Positions 15,438-24,324 of a DNA stretch of 64,000 nucleotides are shown in pieces. Source of the DNA: Flaviaestuariibacter sp. (GTDB taxonomy: Bacteria > Bacteroidota > Bacteroidia > Chitinophagales > Chitinophagaceae); the NCBI GenBank assembly GCA_025963645.1, contig JAOQAI010000013.1, positions 248,001 to 312,000 on the forward strand, read 5' to 3'. How positions within the stretch are numbered: position 1 is the first letter of the stretch; the number at the start of each line of letters is the position of its first letter. Below the pieces are notes generated by a model. That model was given only the letters and a program-made list of their open reading frames with translations, ran no database searches and was not told the origin of the DNA. The translations under genes were made by a program, and so were the position numbers.

Positions 15438-16742
15438 ATGACAATGAAAAACCATTATGTAGCAATCCTCGCATTGACGGCACTGTCGCTGTCGAGTTGC
15501 GGTATCCTCGGTAAAAAAGATAAGGGAGGCACACTTCCTAACGACGGTCAACTGCATGGCGTTTCTACCGGCAGCCGTTACACTTTACCAAAACCTCCCG
15601 GCATGGTCTTTATCCCGCAAGGAACCTTTCACATGGGTCCAAGCGACGAAGATCCTTCCTACGCCTTCTCTGCCCGCAACCGTTCCATCTCCATTTCCGG
15701 ATTTTGGATGGATGCCACCGAGATCACCAATAACCAGTACCGCCAGTTTACCAACTGGGTGCGTGACTCTATCACCGCCAAAAAACTGGGCTACGTAAAA
15801 GCCGGGTCTGATGGTACGGAGATGGTGGACTGGAAGAAAGTGCAAACCATGAAATGGAACGATCCGAAGGTGATCGAGCAATTGGGCCAGACCGACCTGA
15901 TCCTCGCACCGGATGACCGCATCTTTGGACGTAAAGAGATTGACGCGTCTAAGATCATCTATCATTCCGAGACCTTCGATTACCTGGAAGCTGCCAAGCG
16001 GGAGAATGCCGGCAAAGCGCGTTCACAATTTATTGTAAAGAAAGATGTTCGCATCTATCCGGATACCTTAGCCTGGATCCGTGACTTCTCCTATTCCTAT
16101 AACGAGCCGATGGCAAAACGCTATTACTCGCATCCTTCTTTCGGAAACTATCCTGTAGTAGGTGTAAGCTGGAAACAAGCTTCCGCTTTCTGCGAGTGGA
16201 GAACGCATTACCTGAATTCCTTCCTCGAAGGCAAGAAAAGAGCACAGGAGTCAGATTTCCGCCTGCCAACAGAAGCGCAGTGGGAATATGCAGCCCGCGG
16301 CGGTCGTTCACAATCCATGTTCCCCTGGGGTAACTATTACCTGCGAAATAAAAAAGGCTGCCTGTTAGCCAACTTCAAACCGGGTCGTGGTAACTATCCG
16401 GAAGATGGTGGTTTTTACACCGTTCGTGCCGATGCTTATTGGCCGAATGACTGGGGTCTTTACAATATGGCGGGCAATATTGCCGAGTGGACGTCTTCTA
16501 TCTACTACGAAGGTGGTTACACTTTCCAGCATGATATGAACCCGGATGTGCGCTGGAATGCAAAAGATACCGACCCTCCGAAAATGAAGCGTAAGGTGAT
16601 CCGTGGTGGTAGCTGGAAAGATGTAGGTTATTACCTGCAGACCGGAACACGTACTTACGAATACCAGGACTCTACGAAATCTTATGTAGGCTTCCGTTCC
16701 GTGATTGATCTGCCTGCACAAGCCGGTAAAGGACGCCGTTAA
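15438..16742 (+). CDS. gldK: Gliding/T9SS lipoprotein GldK
   Basis: A lipoprotein of about 434 aa and the outer-membrane-side component of the type IX secretion motor. The start at 15438 (or ATG 15444) gives a clean lipoprotein signal, ALTALSLSSC, whereas the longer frame would put about 33 non-signal residues in front of it. The body is an FGE-sulfatase/SUMF1-like fold (MVFIPQGTFHMG near the start, FWMDATEITNNQYRQF, RLPTEAQWEYAARGG, and VIRGGSWKD and VGFRS near the end). In GldK this fold is structural and not enzymatic. GldK forms a periplasmic ring with GldN around the GldLM motor. It is first in gldKLMN. Confidence 0.95.
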   Translation: MTMKNHYVAILALTALSLSSCGILGKKDKGGTLPNDGQLHGVSTGSRYTLPKPPGMVFIPQGTFHMGPSDEDPSYAFSARNRSISISGFWMDATEITNNQYRQFTNWVRDSITAKKLGYVKAGSDGTEMVDWKKVQTMKWNDPKVIEQLGQTDLILAPDDRIFGRKEIDASKIIYHSETFDYLEAAKRENAGKARSQFIVKKDVRIYPDTLAWIRDFSYSYNEPMAKRYYSHPSFGNYPVVGVSWKQASAFCEWRTHYLNSFLEGKKRAQESDFRLPTEAQWEYAARGGRSQSMFPWGNYYLRNKKGCLLANFKPGRGNYPEDGGFYTVRADAYWPNDWGLYNMAGNIAEWTSSIYYEGGYTFQHDMNPDVRWNAKDTDPPKMKRKVIRGGSWKDVGYYLQTGTRTYEYQDSTKSYVGFRSVIDLPAQAGKGRR

Positions 16743-16773
16743 TCAATTATTATTAATACTCATTTTATAAAAC

Positions 16774-16800
16774 AGGGGACTCTTTATCAAGGGGGTCCCT
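16774..16800 (+). terminator. Weak hairpin between gldK and gldL
   Basis: GGGGAC pairs with GTCCCT (about 6 bp including one G-U) around a loop of some 14 nt, followed by CTCTTTCT. It is too weak for a confident terminator but could tune gldK relative to gldL. Confidence 0.3.
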
Positions 16801-16851
16801 CTCTTTCTATCCCAAGCTTTTTTTAACCATCCACTTTAAATTCTCTATTTT

Positions 16852-17622
16852 ATGGCAGCTGCTATTCCCGCAAAAGTTAGTAAATACGTTGACGTAGCCG
16901 TTTCATTTGGTGCCGCATTAGTAATCTGGGGTGCGCTTCGCAAGATCACCCACGCCAGCGATGCTGACTTCTGGCTTTTCTTTGGTTTGACAACAGAGGC
17001 TGTGATCTTTGCCCTCTATGGTGTTCTATATTTAATTTACCCGGCTGTAAAAGATGGCTCGCATAGCGAAGAAACCATTGTAGAATCTTCCTCCCGCGGC
17101 CGTGTGTTAGGTTCTATGGACAAAGCGTTGATGGAAGCGGACATCACACCTGCTAACCTGAACAGCCTGGGCGAGAACTTCAAGAAATTGAATGTTACGA
17201 TCTCTAATATGAGCAATATCGCGGATGTAGTGGCTACAACCGGCGATTATACGACTAAAACAAAAGAAGTGACCGCGGCTTTATCGCAGGTAAAAGATGC
17301 GTATATCGGGGCGGCTAATTCCGTAGGTGCTTTTAACCAGGCTTCGGAAGGCGCTAAGATCTTCAACGACCAAATGCAGGTGATGACGAAGAATCTTTCT
17401 TCCCTGAACACCATGTACGAAATGGAACTGCAGGAAGGCAGCAACCACGTAAAAGCGTTGAACACGGCTTTTGGTAAGCTTTCTGAAACCTCTACTACAA
17501 TGGCAGCCACTGCGGACGACGCAAAAAGAATGCAGGAGCAAGTGGCTGGTTTGGCAAACAATCTCGCCCGCCTGAACAGCGTGTACGGCAATATGCTAAG
17601 CGCCATGCAGGTAAAGGCATAA
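16852..17622 (+). CDS. gldL: Type IX secretion motor protein GldL
   Basis: A 256-aa inner-membrane protein with two helices at about 14-30 and 41-61 and a long cytoplasmic, coiled-coil-rich tail. Glu49 lies in the second helix (GLTTEAVIFALYG), the position of the essential charged residue described for GldL of Flavobacterium johnsoniae, where the GldLM complex converts proton flow into rotation. The tail has repeated Asn/Thr/Ser heptads. It lies 109 nt after gldK and 55 nt before gldM. Confidence 0.95.
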   Translation: MAAAIPAKVSKYVDVAVSFGAALVIWGALRKITHASDADFWLFFGLTTEAVIFALYGVLYLIYPAVKDGSHSEETIVESSSRGRVLGSMDKALMEADITPANLNSLGENFKKLNVTISNMSNIADVVATTGDYTTKTKEVTAALSQVKDAYIGAANSVGAFNQASEGAKIFNDQMQVMTKNLSSLNTMYEMELQEGSNHVKALNTAFGKLSETSTTMAATADDAKRMQEQVAGLANNLARLNSVYGNMLSAMQVKA

Positions 17623-17677
17623 GGATTTGAACAGCGCCAAAACTTAATTTTCACAACAGACAAAACATTGATACAAC

Positions 17678-19237
17678 ATGGCACTACCTAAAGAGCCGCG
17701 GCAGAAGATGATCAACATTATGTACCTGGTACTAACAGCCTTGTTAGCCTTGAACGTATCTGCTGAGATTCTGAATGCCTTTAAGACAGTTGATAGTAGT
17801 TTAAATAAAACGAACAGTACAATCTCTCTTTCCACTAATACTATCATGTCATCTTTCCAAGAAAAGTTGAATGAAACGGAAACAAGAGAAAAAGCAGTTA
17901 AATGGCATCCTATTGCACAAGAAGTGCAGCAGTTAAGCAAAGGGTTGTACGAATATATTGATGCTCTTCGAACTCGGATTCATAAAGAAGCTGGATTCGA
18001 TCCGGCTAAGAATGGTGATTCTACATTTAAAGAAGATGATCAAAATTTGACAACACGTATATTAATTAAGGAAGGCGAAGGAAAAAAATTGCAAGAACGC
18101 ATTGCTCAGTATCGAGCGGCACTTTTAAATATTAAACTTCCTGCTGATCTTACTTCTGATGCTGCGAAGGCTATCCGTGCAGAAATTACTAATGCTGTAC
18201 AAGTGGATCCTTCTATTCCTGCTGTGCAAAACAAAAGTAACAAAACTTGGGAAGACGCATATTTCCACATGGTACCAACCGTGGCTGCTATGACAATCCT
18301 AAGAAAATTTCAAAATGATGTGAGAACATCAGAGAACAGGGTCGTTGCGATAATGCATGAGCAAGTGGGTAAAGTTGCTGTGCGCTTTGATACTTATACT
18401 GCAATTGTCGGTCAAAGTTCTAATTACATTATGCCAGGTCAAGATATTGAAATTATGGCAGGTGTAGGTGCTTTTAGCAAAGCCGCTAAACCAATCATAA
18501 CAATAAATGGGCAAGGTGCAGCGTTGGGAGAAGATGGAGCTGCTCATGCAAAATTTGCCGGTGGTGGTTTGGGTAAGCATACTGTTCCTATCAGTATTCG
18601 TTATGTTGATCAGGAAGGTAAGCCCCAGACAATCCAGAAGACAGTAGAATACACCGTTGGACAAGCAAATGCTTCCATTGCCTTAGATAAAATGAACGTA
18701 TTGTATATGGGAATTGCAAATCCGGTGACTGTAGCCGCAAGTGGCGGTGGTGATGACAGGATTGGCGTTTCCATCAGTGGAGGTGGTCGTTTGGAAAAAA
18801 CTGGCGCCGGTAAATACAATGCATTTGTTACGGGCGGTAATGAGTGTACAATTACAGTAACTGTTGATGGAAAAGTAGCTGGTGCGTCCCAATTTCGAAT
18901 CCGCCGGATTCCAACTCCTACTGCAAGTGTAGGTGGAATTAGTTCAGGTGAGAATATGAATGCAGCAAACTTCAGAGCTCAAGCTGGTGTAGGTGCTGGA
19001 ATTAAGGATTTCCCTTTTGATTTGCAATATACCGTGACAAGTTATACGATTAGTACAGACAGTGACGATGGCGACATAGCTGAAGCTAATATTCAAGGTA
19101 ATGCATGGGGAAACGCTGCACGTAATGTTTTGAGCCAAGTAAAACCTCAAAAAACAGTATATATAGACAATATCCGTGCTCTTGGACCTGACGGAAGGAG
19201 TATGAAACTTCCTTCGATACTTTATTATATTAAATAA
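17678..19237 (+). CDS. gldM: Type IX secretion motor protein GldM
   Basis: A 519-aa protein with a short cytoplasmic N-terminus (MALPKEPRQKM), one membrane helix (about 13-34, INIMYLVLTALLALNVSAEIL) and a large periplasmic part of four domains that reaches GldK/GldN. With GldL it forms the motor that powers type IX secretion and gliding. The sequence is full length. Its codons favour A/T-ending forms much more than those of gldL and gldN on either side (see findings), so part of the gene may have been replaced by recombination. Confidence 0.95.
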   Translation: MALPKEPRQKMINIMYLVLTALLALNVSAEILNAFKTVDSSLNKTNSTISLSTNTIMSSFQEKLNETETREKAVKWHPIAQEVQQLSKGLYEYIDALRTRIHKEAGFDPAKNGDSTFKEDDQNLTTRILIKEGEGKKLQERIAQYRAALLNIKLPADLTSDAAKAIRAEITNAVQVDPSIPAVQNKSNKTWEDAYFHMVPTVAAMTILRKFQNDVRTSENRVVAIMHEQVGKVAVRFDTYTAIVGQSSNYIMPGQDIEIMAGVGAFSKAAKPIITINGQGAALGEDGAAHAKFAGGGLGKHTVPISIRYVDQEGKPQTIQKTVEYTVGQANASIALDKMNVLYMGIANPVTVAASGGGDDRIGVSISGGGRLEKTGAGKYNAFVTGGNECTITVTVDGKVAGASQFRIRRIPTPTASVGGISSGENMNAANFRAQAGVGAGIKDFPFDLQYTVTSYTISTDSDDGDIAEANIQGNAWGNAARNVLSQVKPQKTVYIDNIRALGPDGRSMKLPSILYYIK

Positions 19238-19248
19238 ACGACCTAAAG

Positions 19249-20286
19249 ATGAAAAACCGAATTATCAAATGTGGTCTTTTTGTATTGTTGCTTAGTTCAT
19301 TGGCAGTGAATGCCGATGCGCAACGTGCCAGCAAAAAGCGCCAACAGCAGGCGGCTTCTACGGGTAATGCCGGTGGTGAGCAGCAGCAAACCAATAATAC
19401 AAAAGCGCCGGTAAACTTTAACCCGATGGGAAATATCCCCATCCGGGTGGATTCTTCTGGGGTTGTCGGAAATGAAGGTGGCGGTCGTTCGATGCGTCCT
19501 GATGGGGCCTTTGGTTTCCGCACCGATTCAGTTTTAAATAAGCGTACGCCATTGCCTTACGAAGACCTGCGTTGGGACGATGCCCTTTTTGCCGAAAAAG
19601 TATGGCGGGAACTGGACCTTCGCGAGAAGATGAACCAGACCTTCCGTTATGCCGGGCAAGAGGACAATGGCAGCCAGATGTTCATTGACATTCTTTTAAA
19701 GGCCGTGCAAAGTGGTGAAGTAACGGCTTTTGGTGATGATCGTTTTACAGAAGGATCTATCAAGAAATTGACGGACATCCAGGAAATGACAACCGGTAGT
19801 GCCGATACATCTGAGGTTAGATCTATTACTGACCCAAATGTGATTACGGAATACGTGGTAACACGTTCCACTTTCGATGCGAAATCCGTAGTGAAGCTTC
19901 GCATCAAAGAAGAGTGGGTGTTTGACAGGGAAGCCAGCCGCATGTTTTCCCGCATCATTGGCATTGCTCCTGTAAAAACTGTTTTCAATGCCAACGGTAC
20001 AGAGCGCGGTAGCACGGCAATGTTCTGGGTTTATTATCCCGACCTGCGTCCGTTGTTAGCCCGCTATGAGGTGTATAATCCTAAAAATATGGGTATGGGA
20101 CGTATGACCTGGGAAGAGTTGTTTGAATCCCGTATGTTCAGCAGCTATATCACTAAATCTACGCTGGATAACCCAAGTAACAGGAATGTAAGACAAATGA
20201 TCAAAGACCCGATCCTGGCGCTATTGGAAGGCGAGAATATTAAAGAACGCATCTTCAACTACGAGCAGGACCTTTGGTCGTACTAA
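19249..20286 (+). CDS. gldN: Type IX secretion/gliding protein GldN
   Basis: A 345-aa periplasmic protein with a signal peptide (MKNRIIKCGLFVLLLSSLAVNADAQ). A low-complexity Gln/Asn-rich spacer follows (about 28-45), then the GldN domain, with LPYEDLRWDDALFAEKVWRE and a C-terminal MIKDPILALLEGENIKERI. GldN joins GldK in the ring that surrounds the secretion motor. It starts 11 nt after gldM and is the last gene of the operon, ending at a strong terminator. Confidence 0.94.
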   Translation: MKNRIIKCGLFVLLLSSLAVNADAQRASKKRQQQAASTGNAGGEQQQTNNTKAPVNFNPMGNIPIRVDSSGVVGNEGGGRSMRPDGAFGFRTDSVLNKRTPLPYEDLRWDDALFAEKVWRELDLREKMNQTFRYAGQEDNGSQMFIDILLKAVQSGEVTAFGDDRFTEGSIKKLTDIQEMTTGSADTSEVRSITDPNVITEYVVTRSTFDAKSVVKLRIKEEWVFDREASRMFSRIIGIAPVKTVFNANGTERGSTAMFWVYYPDLRPLLARYEVYNPKNMGMGRMTWEELFESRMFSSYITKSTLDNPSNRNVRQMIKDPILALLEGENIKERIFNYEQDLWSY

Positions 20287-20303
20287 ATTGATAGAAAAAT
20301 TTT

Positions 20304-20329
20304 AAATCCCGCTTCTGCGGGATTTTTTT
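20304..20329 (+). terminator. Terminator of gldKLMN
   Basis: AAATCCCGC, loop TTCT, GCGGGATTT, then seven T in a row. A classic factor-independent terminator 18 nt after the gldN stop. Confidence 0.9.
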
Positions 20330-20437
20330 ATGCCTGTAAATAAGTACAAAGTATTTTGAAAATAATCGGTTGCCAGGCTATGTAATCTGGCGGAAAGCCT
20401 TTACTTTTACCTCGGTTTTTCATAGGATATTGGATTT

Positions 20438-20467
20438 TAAAACGGGGCTGGATTTCTATCCGGCCCC
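20438..20467 (-). terminator. Terminator of uvrC
   Basis: GGGGCTGGAT (20444-20453) pairs with ATCCGGCCCC (20458-20467) over 10 bp with one G-U and a TTCT loop. On the minus strand it is followed by GTTTTAAAAT, and it lies just past the uvrC stop at 20483. Confidence 0.65.
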
Positions 20468-20482
20468 ACTTGTTTTAAAGCC

Positions 20483-22288
20483 TTAGTCATCCGACTCAAA
20501 ATAGGCTTTCACGATCTTCGCTTTCGATACACCCACAATTTTAGAGAGGTCTTCTATTGATTGTTTCTTTACACCATTCACGGACCGGAACGTTTTTAAA
20601 AGTAAGTTGGCTGTAGAAGTGCCGATGCCTTTTATGTCTTCCAACTCATTCTTAAAAGTGCCTTCGCTCCGCTTCTTTCGGTGAAATGTGACGCCATGGT
20701 TATGCACCTCATCGCGGATGCGGCGGATTAGTTTGTGGCTGGCACTGTCATAAGGCAGCTTAAGCGATTCTTTATCGCCAACAAAAAACAACTCTTCCTC
20801 ATTCTTGGCTAAGCCTACCAGCGTCATCTTTCCGGCCAAGCCCAGGCTTTCAATGGCTTCATGCGCCGCACTCAATTGCCCTTTACCACCGTCTATAATT
20901 ACCAGTTGCGGGAAGGCGCCATTTTCCATCATCAGGCGTTTGTAGCGACGCGAAACCGCCTCGTTCATGGACGCGAAATCATTGATGCCAACCACGGTCT
21001 TAATATTGAAAACCCGGTAATCCTTCCTGCTGGGTTCACCGTTCTTAAAGCAAACCAGCGCCGCCACCGGGTAGCTGCCTTGGAAGTTGGAGTTATCGAA
21101 GCACTCAATATGAACCGGTACTTCCGTGAGGTTCAGGTCGTCCTTTACCTGGAGCAGCACGCTGTATTTATCTGCGCTTTTTACACCCAGTTTCAGGCGT
21201 TCTTTATTCCGGGCTTCATCAATAAAATACTGCACATTTTTTTCGGAAAGTTCCAGCAGTTTTTTCTTTTCACCGGCTTTCGGAATGGTGACCGTAATGC
21301 CGGTTTCTGCATATTCAATAGGGAAAGGAACCACAATTTCCTTTGCTTCGCTTTGGAAGGTGGTGCGCAATTGTCCAATAGAGAATGCGAGCACTTCTTC
21401 TACCGGCTCATCCAGATGCGTTTCCACGCGGATGGATTTGGTTTGAACGATCGTGCCGTTCTCAAGCATGAGGTAGTTCACATAAGCGGTGTCCGCTTCT
21501 TTCCGGATTGAAAAAACATCCAGTCCATCAACGGCATTGTTCATTACCACAGACCGTGACTGGTAGTTCTCTAAGAACCTTATTTTTTTACGAACGGCCT
21601 CCGCTTTTTCAAACTGCAAGCCTTCTACATAGCCTTTCATTTCGCTTTTAAAATGCTGGAAGACCGGTGAAAGATTCCCTTTGAGGAGGTTCTTTATCTG
21701 TGCAATATTCTCATCGTAGTTCTCGAGAGACTGATGTTTTTCGCAAGGCCCTTTACAGTTACCTAAATGATATTCGAGGCAAACCTTGAACTTGCCTTTA
21801 TCAATATTCCGGGGGGTAAGGTTCAGCGGGCAGGTGCGTAAGGGAATGGTTTGCTTAATGAAATTCAACAGGTCGCGAACCTTGCCGACAGAGGTATAAG
21901 GACCAAAATATTGCGAGCCATCATCCAGTTTCTGACGTGTTAAATACACTCGCGGGAACAGCTCGTTTTTTATAACGATATAAGGATAGGTCTTGTCATC
22001 CTTAAGGTTGATATTGAAGAGCGGCTGGTATTGTTTGATGAGGGAGTTCTCTAATAAAAAAGCGTCCTGCTCCGAATTTACAATGGTGAACTCGATCTTG
22101 CGGATACGCTTGACCAGCTCGTGGGTTTTGTAACTGCCTGCATTTTTATTGAAATAGGAGCTGACCCGTTTCCGGATATTCTTTGCCTTGCCTACATACA
22201 GTAAGCTGCCGTTAACATCGTAGTATTTGTATATGCCTGGCCCTTCGGGCAATGTATTGCTGATCTGCTGAAATTCTTCACTCTTCAT
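20483..22288 (-). CDS. uvrC: Excinuclease ABC subunit C
   Basis: A 601-aa UvrC, the nuclease of nucleotide excision repair that makes both incisions around a lesion after UvrAB has located it. The N-terminal GIY-YIG domain is clear (GPGIYKYYDVNG, LLYVGKAKNIRKRV), followed by a UVR motif region (about 200-235), the RNase H-like endonuclease domain (HIECFDNSNFQGSYPVA) and a C-terminal helix-hairpin-helix pair (ELEDIKGIGTSTANLLL and KIVGVSKAKIVKAYF). Length is normal. It follows the 22319 gene by 30 nt on the same strand. Confidence 0.95.
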   Translation of the reverse strand: MKSEEFQQISNTLPEGPGIYKYYDVNGSLLYVGKAKNIRKRVSSYFNKNAGSYKTHELVKRIRKIEFTIVNSEQDAFLLENSLIKQYQPLFNINLKDDKTYPYIVIKNELFPRVYLTRQKLDDGSQYFGPYTSVGKVRDLLNFIKQTIPLRTCPLNLTPRNIDKGKFKVCLEYHLGNCKGPCEKHQSLENYDENIAQIKNLLKGNLSPVFQHFKSEMKGYVEGLQFEKAEAVRKKIRFLENYQSRSVVMNNAVDGLDVFSIRKEADTAYVNYLMLENGTIVQTKSIRVETHLDEPVEEVLAFSIGQLRTTFQSEAKEIVVPFPIEYAETGITVTIPKAGEKKKLLELSEKNVQYFIDEARNKERLKLGVKSADKYSVLLQVKDDLNLTEVPVHIECFDNSNFQGSYPVAALVCFKNGEPSRKDYRVFNIKTVVGINDFASMNEAVSRRYKRLMMENGAFPQLVIIDGGKGQLSAAHEAIESLGLAGKMTLVGLAKNEEELFFVGDKESLKLPYDSASHKLIRRIRDEVHNHGVTFHRKKRSEGTFKNELEDIKGIGTSTANLLLKTFRSVNGVKKQSIEDLSKIVGVSKAKIVKAYFESDD

Positions 22289-22318
22289 AAAGTCACTCTC
22301 ACTTTTAGCATGGCAAAA

Positions 22319-22861
22319 TCACTTCCAAATTACCTTAGTGATCACATTCTGTTCGCTGCCATCCTCTTTTGATGTACGCGTTACAATTTGAAAATGGCTA
22401 TCCACATTCCAGACCAGGTTTTTACGGGTGGTGCCGGTCACCTGGTCAATGATCAGCGTTTTAACCTTGTCCTCTTCGCCATTACCGGGCTGTATGTACA
22501 CTTGTTCTTTTTCAATGGTCGCATCGGCTTCTTTGGCGGTGTATACCAGCACTGCCAGCTCTAACAGGGGATCGTACGATTTCTCTTCTGTATAATCATC
22601 CTTCCATTTGCCTGATGCAATATCCGGCAGTTCTAAAAAGTCCCTGGCTTCTTTTCTAAAGTCCTCACGACGGATATACGTGGTGTCGGAAGTGGAATCA
22701 ACTGTCACCACTTTTATAATAGAATAGAGGGAAGTGTCCACATGCGCCACCTGGCTTTTTATATAGGATAGCACCGGGAAGGACCCCGGCTTCTCTTCTT
22801 CTTTCTTTTTTCCTTTACAACAAACCAATAGCACTAAAACCGGACAGAGCCACCATTTCAT
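22319..22861 (-). CDS. Putative lipoprotein, unknown function
   Basis: A 180-aa protein with a hydrophobic N-terminus ending in CCKGKKKEEE, so a lipoprotein anchor is possible although the residue before the first Cys is not the usual Gly, Ala or Ser. The rest is Glu/Lys/Asp-rich with beta-strand-like segments (VDSTSDTTYIRREDF, TLIIDQVTGTTRKNLVWNVDSHFQI). It resembles Chitinophagaceae hypothetical proteins in style; no family is recognised. It probably forms an operon with uvrC, from which it is 30 nt away, and it is separated from the gene at 22933 by a terminator. Confidence 0.65.
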   Translation of the reverse strand: MKWWLCPVLVLLVCCKGKKKEEEKPGSFPVLSYIKSQVAHVDTSLYSIIKVVTVDSTSDTTYIRREDFRKEARDFLELPDIASGKWKDDYTEEKSYDPLLELAVLVYTAKEADATIEKEQVYIQPGNGEEDKVKTLIIDQVTGTTRKNLVWNVDSHFQIVTRTSKEDGSEQNVITKVIWK

Positions 22862-22888
22862 GCCTTAAAATTACAATAGGATAAGGAA

Positions 22889-22912
22889 GAAAAAATCCCG
22901 CTGAAGCGGGAT
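22889..22912 (-). terminator. Terminator after the sigma-linked membrane protein
   Basis: ATCCCGC, loop TTCA, GCGGGAT, then six T on the minus strand. It lies 20 nt past the stop at 22933 and separates the sigma-factor pair from the next transcript. Confidence 0.9.
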
Positions 22913-22932
22913 GTAAAAGCAATTAGTACGGC

Positions 22933-24300
22933 TTATTGTTTTGAATCCGAAGTGGTTGATTTTTTATTGAGCGAGACGCCGACTTTTAAACCAAAGTCAA
23001 ACAGGTGTTCCTTCACGGGGTAGCTGCCTTCAAAGCTGGATAGCAGCTGGTAGCGCACCTGGGGACCTACCTGCCAATCTAACTTTCCGGTAGAATACGA
23101 AACAAAGGTTTCGAGTGCGGTGTTCACGTTCCAACGGCGCATGAGCCAGGGCACTTCTACATAGGTTTTATAATCGGAGGAGATCAGGTACACCCTGTCG
23201 CCCAGCATATAAGTGGGTTGCACCGTAGTGGCGATACCAAATTGCGTTTTTTGGTTATTACCGAACTTAACTTCTACGCCAACAGGTGCCGATACCTGGA
23301 AGTAAATATTTTGCAACCAATCGGACTTGGCTCCTGAAAAATTGGTGTAAGGCGTTGGACGCAAAGCATTACCGCCGGAATTGTTGGCTAATGTAGCGGG
23401 TTGATAACTGTGGTTAATGAATGCCTTAATATCATAACGGCTCATATTGAATTGCAAGCCCCCTTGCAACCGCATATTAGAAGCAATGGGATATTTAGCA
23501 GCCACTCCTAATTCAAGCCCAATATTAGGTTTGTGTGTTACTGCGTCGTCAATGTCATAAAGTGCTGCATAGTTAGGGGCCGCCGCCGACTGTGGTATTG
23601 CCGCCAGGTAAGGTTTGTTTTCGGTCAATTTGCGATAGCTGACTGTTGGTGTAAAGAAGAATTGAAAACTTAATTTGTTCTTCTTCTGCAGGCGTTGGTA
23701 AAGATTGGTTACACTTTCAATGGTTAATTCTTCGGTAGGGATGGAACGCAGATCCGTATTGGGAGCTGGCGTCTCTACAGCTTCTGCATCCGAGTCAATA
23801 ATCGAAGGCTCAAATGTATTTGCCTGAACAGGAGCTTCTGTTACGGCATCGGCGTCTGATGAAGCTGAGTTGAATTGAATAGCCTCTTTTTTATAAGCTA
23901 CTTTTAAAGGATTCCCTTTTGCATTGTTGGTAGTAGAAGCAATGGTGTTTTTTGCAATAGCATTAGTTGAAATAGAAGATGACATGTTTGTTTGAACACT
24001 GCTTATTGATTCAGCAGTCCTGGCTTTTTCAGCGGAATTGCCAGCCATTTGGGATGATTGCTTTTGCTCGAGACCGGTAGAACTGGCCTTGGCCAACCGA
24101 ACTGTGTTTTGCGACAGGAAAGATCCAACCAAAGAAGTAACTAACAAAAAGCTGCCGGCTAACCAACCAAACTTCCGGCGGCGTTGGTTCAGGTTATCGG
24201 AAATGCCTTTCCACACCTTATCGGATGGACGCATCTGAAGACGGTCGCTATTCCGTTTCAGAAAGTCTTCAAGCTCATCGTTTGTAAAATTTCGGTTCAT
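22933..24300 (-). CDS. Membrane-anchored protein with C-terminal beta-barrel-like domain, partner of ECF sigma factor
   Basis: A 455-aa protein. The N-terminus (about 1-35, FTNDELEDFLKRNSDRLQM...WKGISDNL) resembles the cytoplasmic anti-sigma-like part seen in Bacteroidota proteins encoded after ECF sigma genes. A membrane helix follows at about 44-62 (WLAGSFLLVTSLVGSFL), then a low-complexity Ser/Ala/Asn/Thr zone (about 70-200) and a C-terminal domain with alternating strands and a conserved outer-membrane-beta-barrel flavour (FFFTPTVSYRKL, VGPQVRYQLL, FDFGLKVGVSL). It begins 24 nt after the sigma gene stop. Whether it truly binds the sigma factor is inferred from position and N-terminus only. 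Confidence 0.7.
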   Translation of the reverse strand: MNRNFTNDELEDFLKRNSDRLQMRPSDKVWKGISDNLNQRRRKFGWLAGSFLLVTSLVGSFLSQNTVRLAKASSTGLEQKQSSQMAGNSAEKARTAESISSVQTNMSSSISTNAIAKNTIASTTNNAKGNPLKVAYKKEAIQFNSASSDADAVTEAPVQANTFEPSIIDSDAEAVETPAPNTDLRSIPTEELTIESVTNLYQRLQKKNKLSFQFFFTPTVSYRKLTENKPYLAAIPQSAAAPNYAALYDIDDAVTHKPNIGLELGVAAKYPIASNMRLQGGLQFNMSRYDIKAFINHSYQPATLANNSGGNALRPTPYTNFSGAKSDWLQNIYFQVSAPVGVEVKFGNNQKTQFGIATTVQPTYMLGDRVYLISSDYKTYVEVPWLMRRWNVNTALETFVSYSTGKLDWQVGPQVRYQLLSSFEGSYPVKEHLFDFGLKVGVSLNKKSTTSDSKQ

Positions 24301-24324
24301 GTTCGGTCAACTATTGGGTTTGGA

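Noticed and set aside
20861-21511. Long open frame opposite uvrC
   Set aside because: It mirrors the codons of uvrC; the motif-bearing frame is on the other strand.
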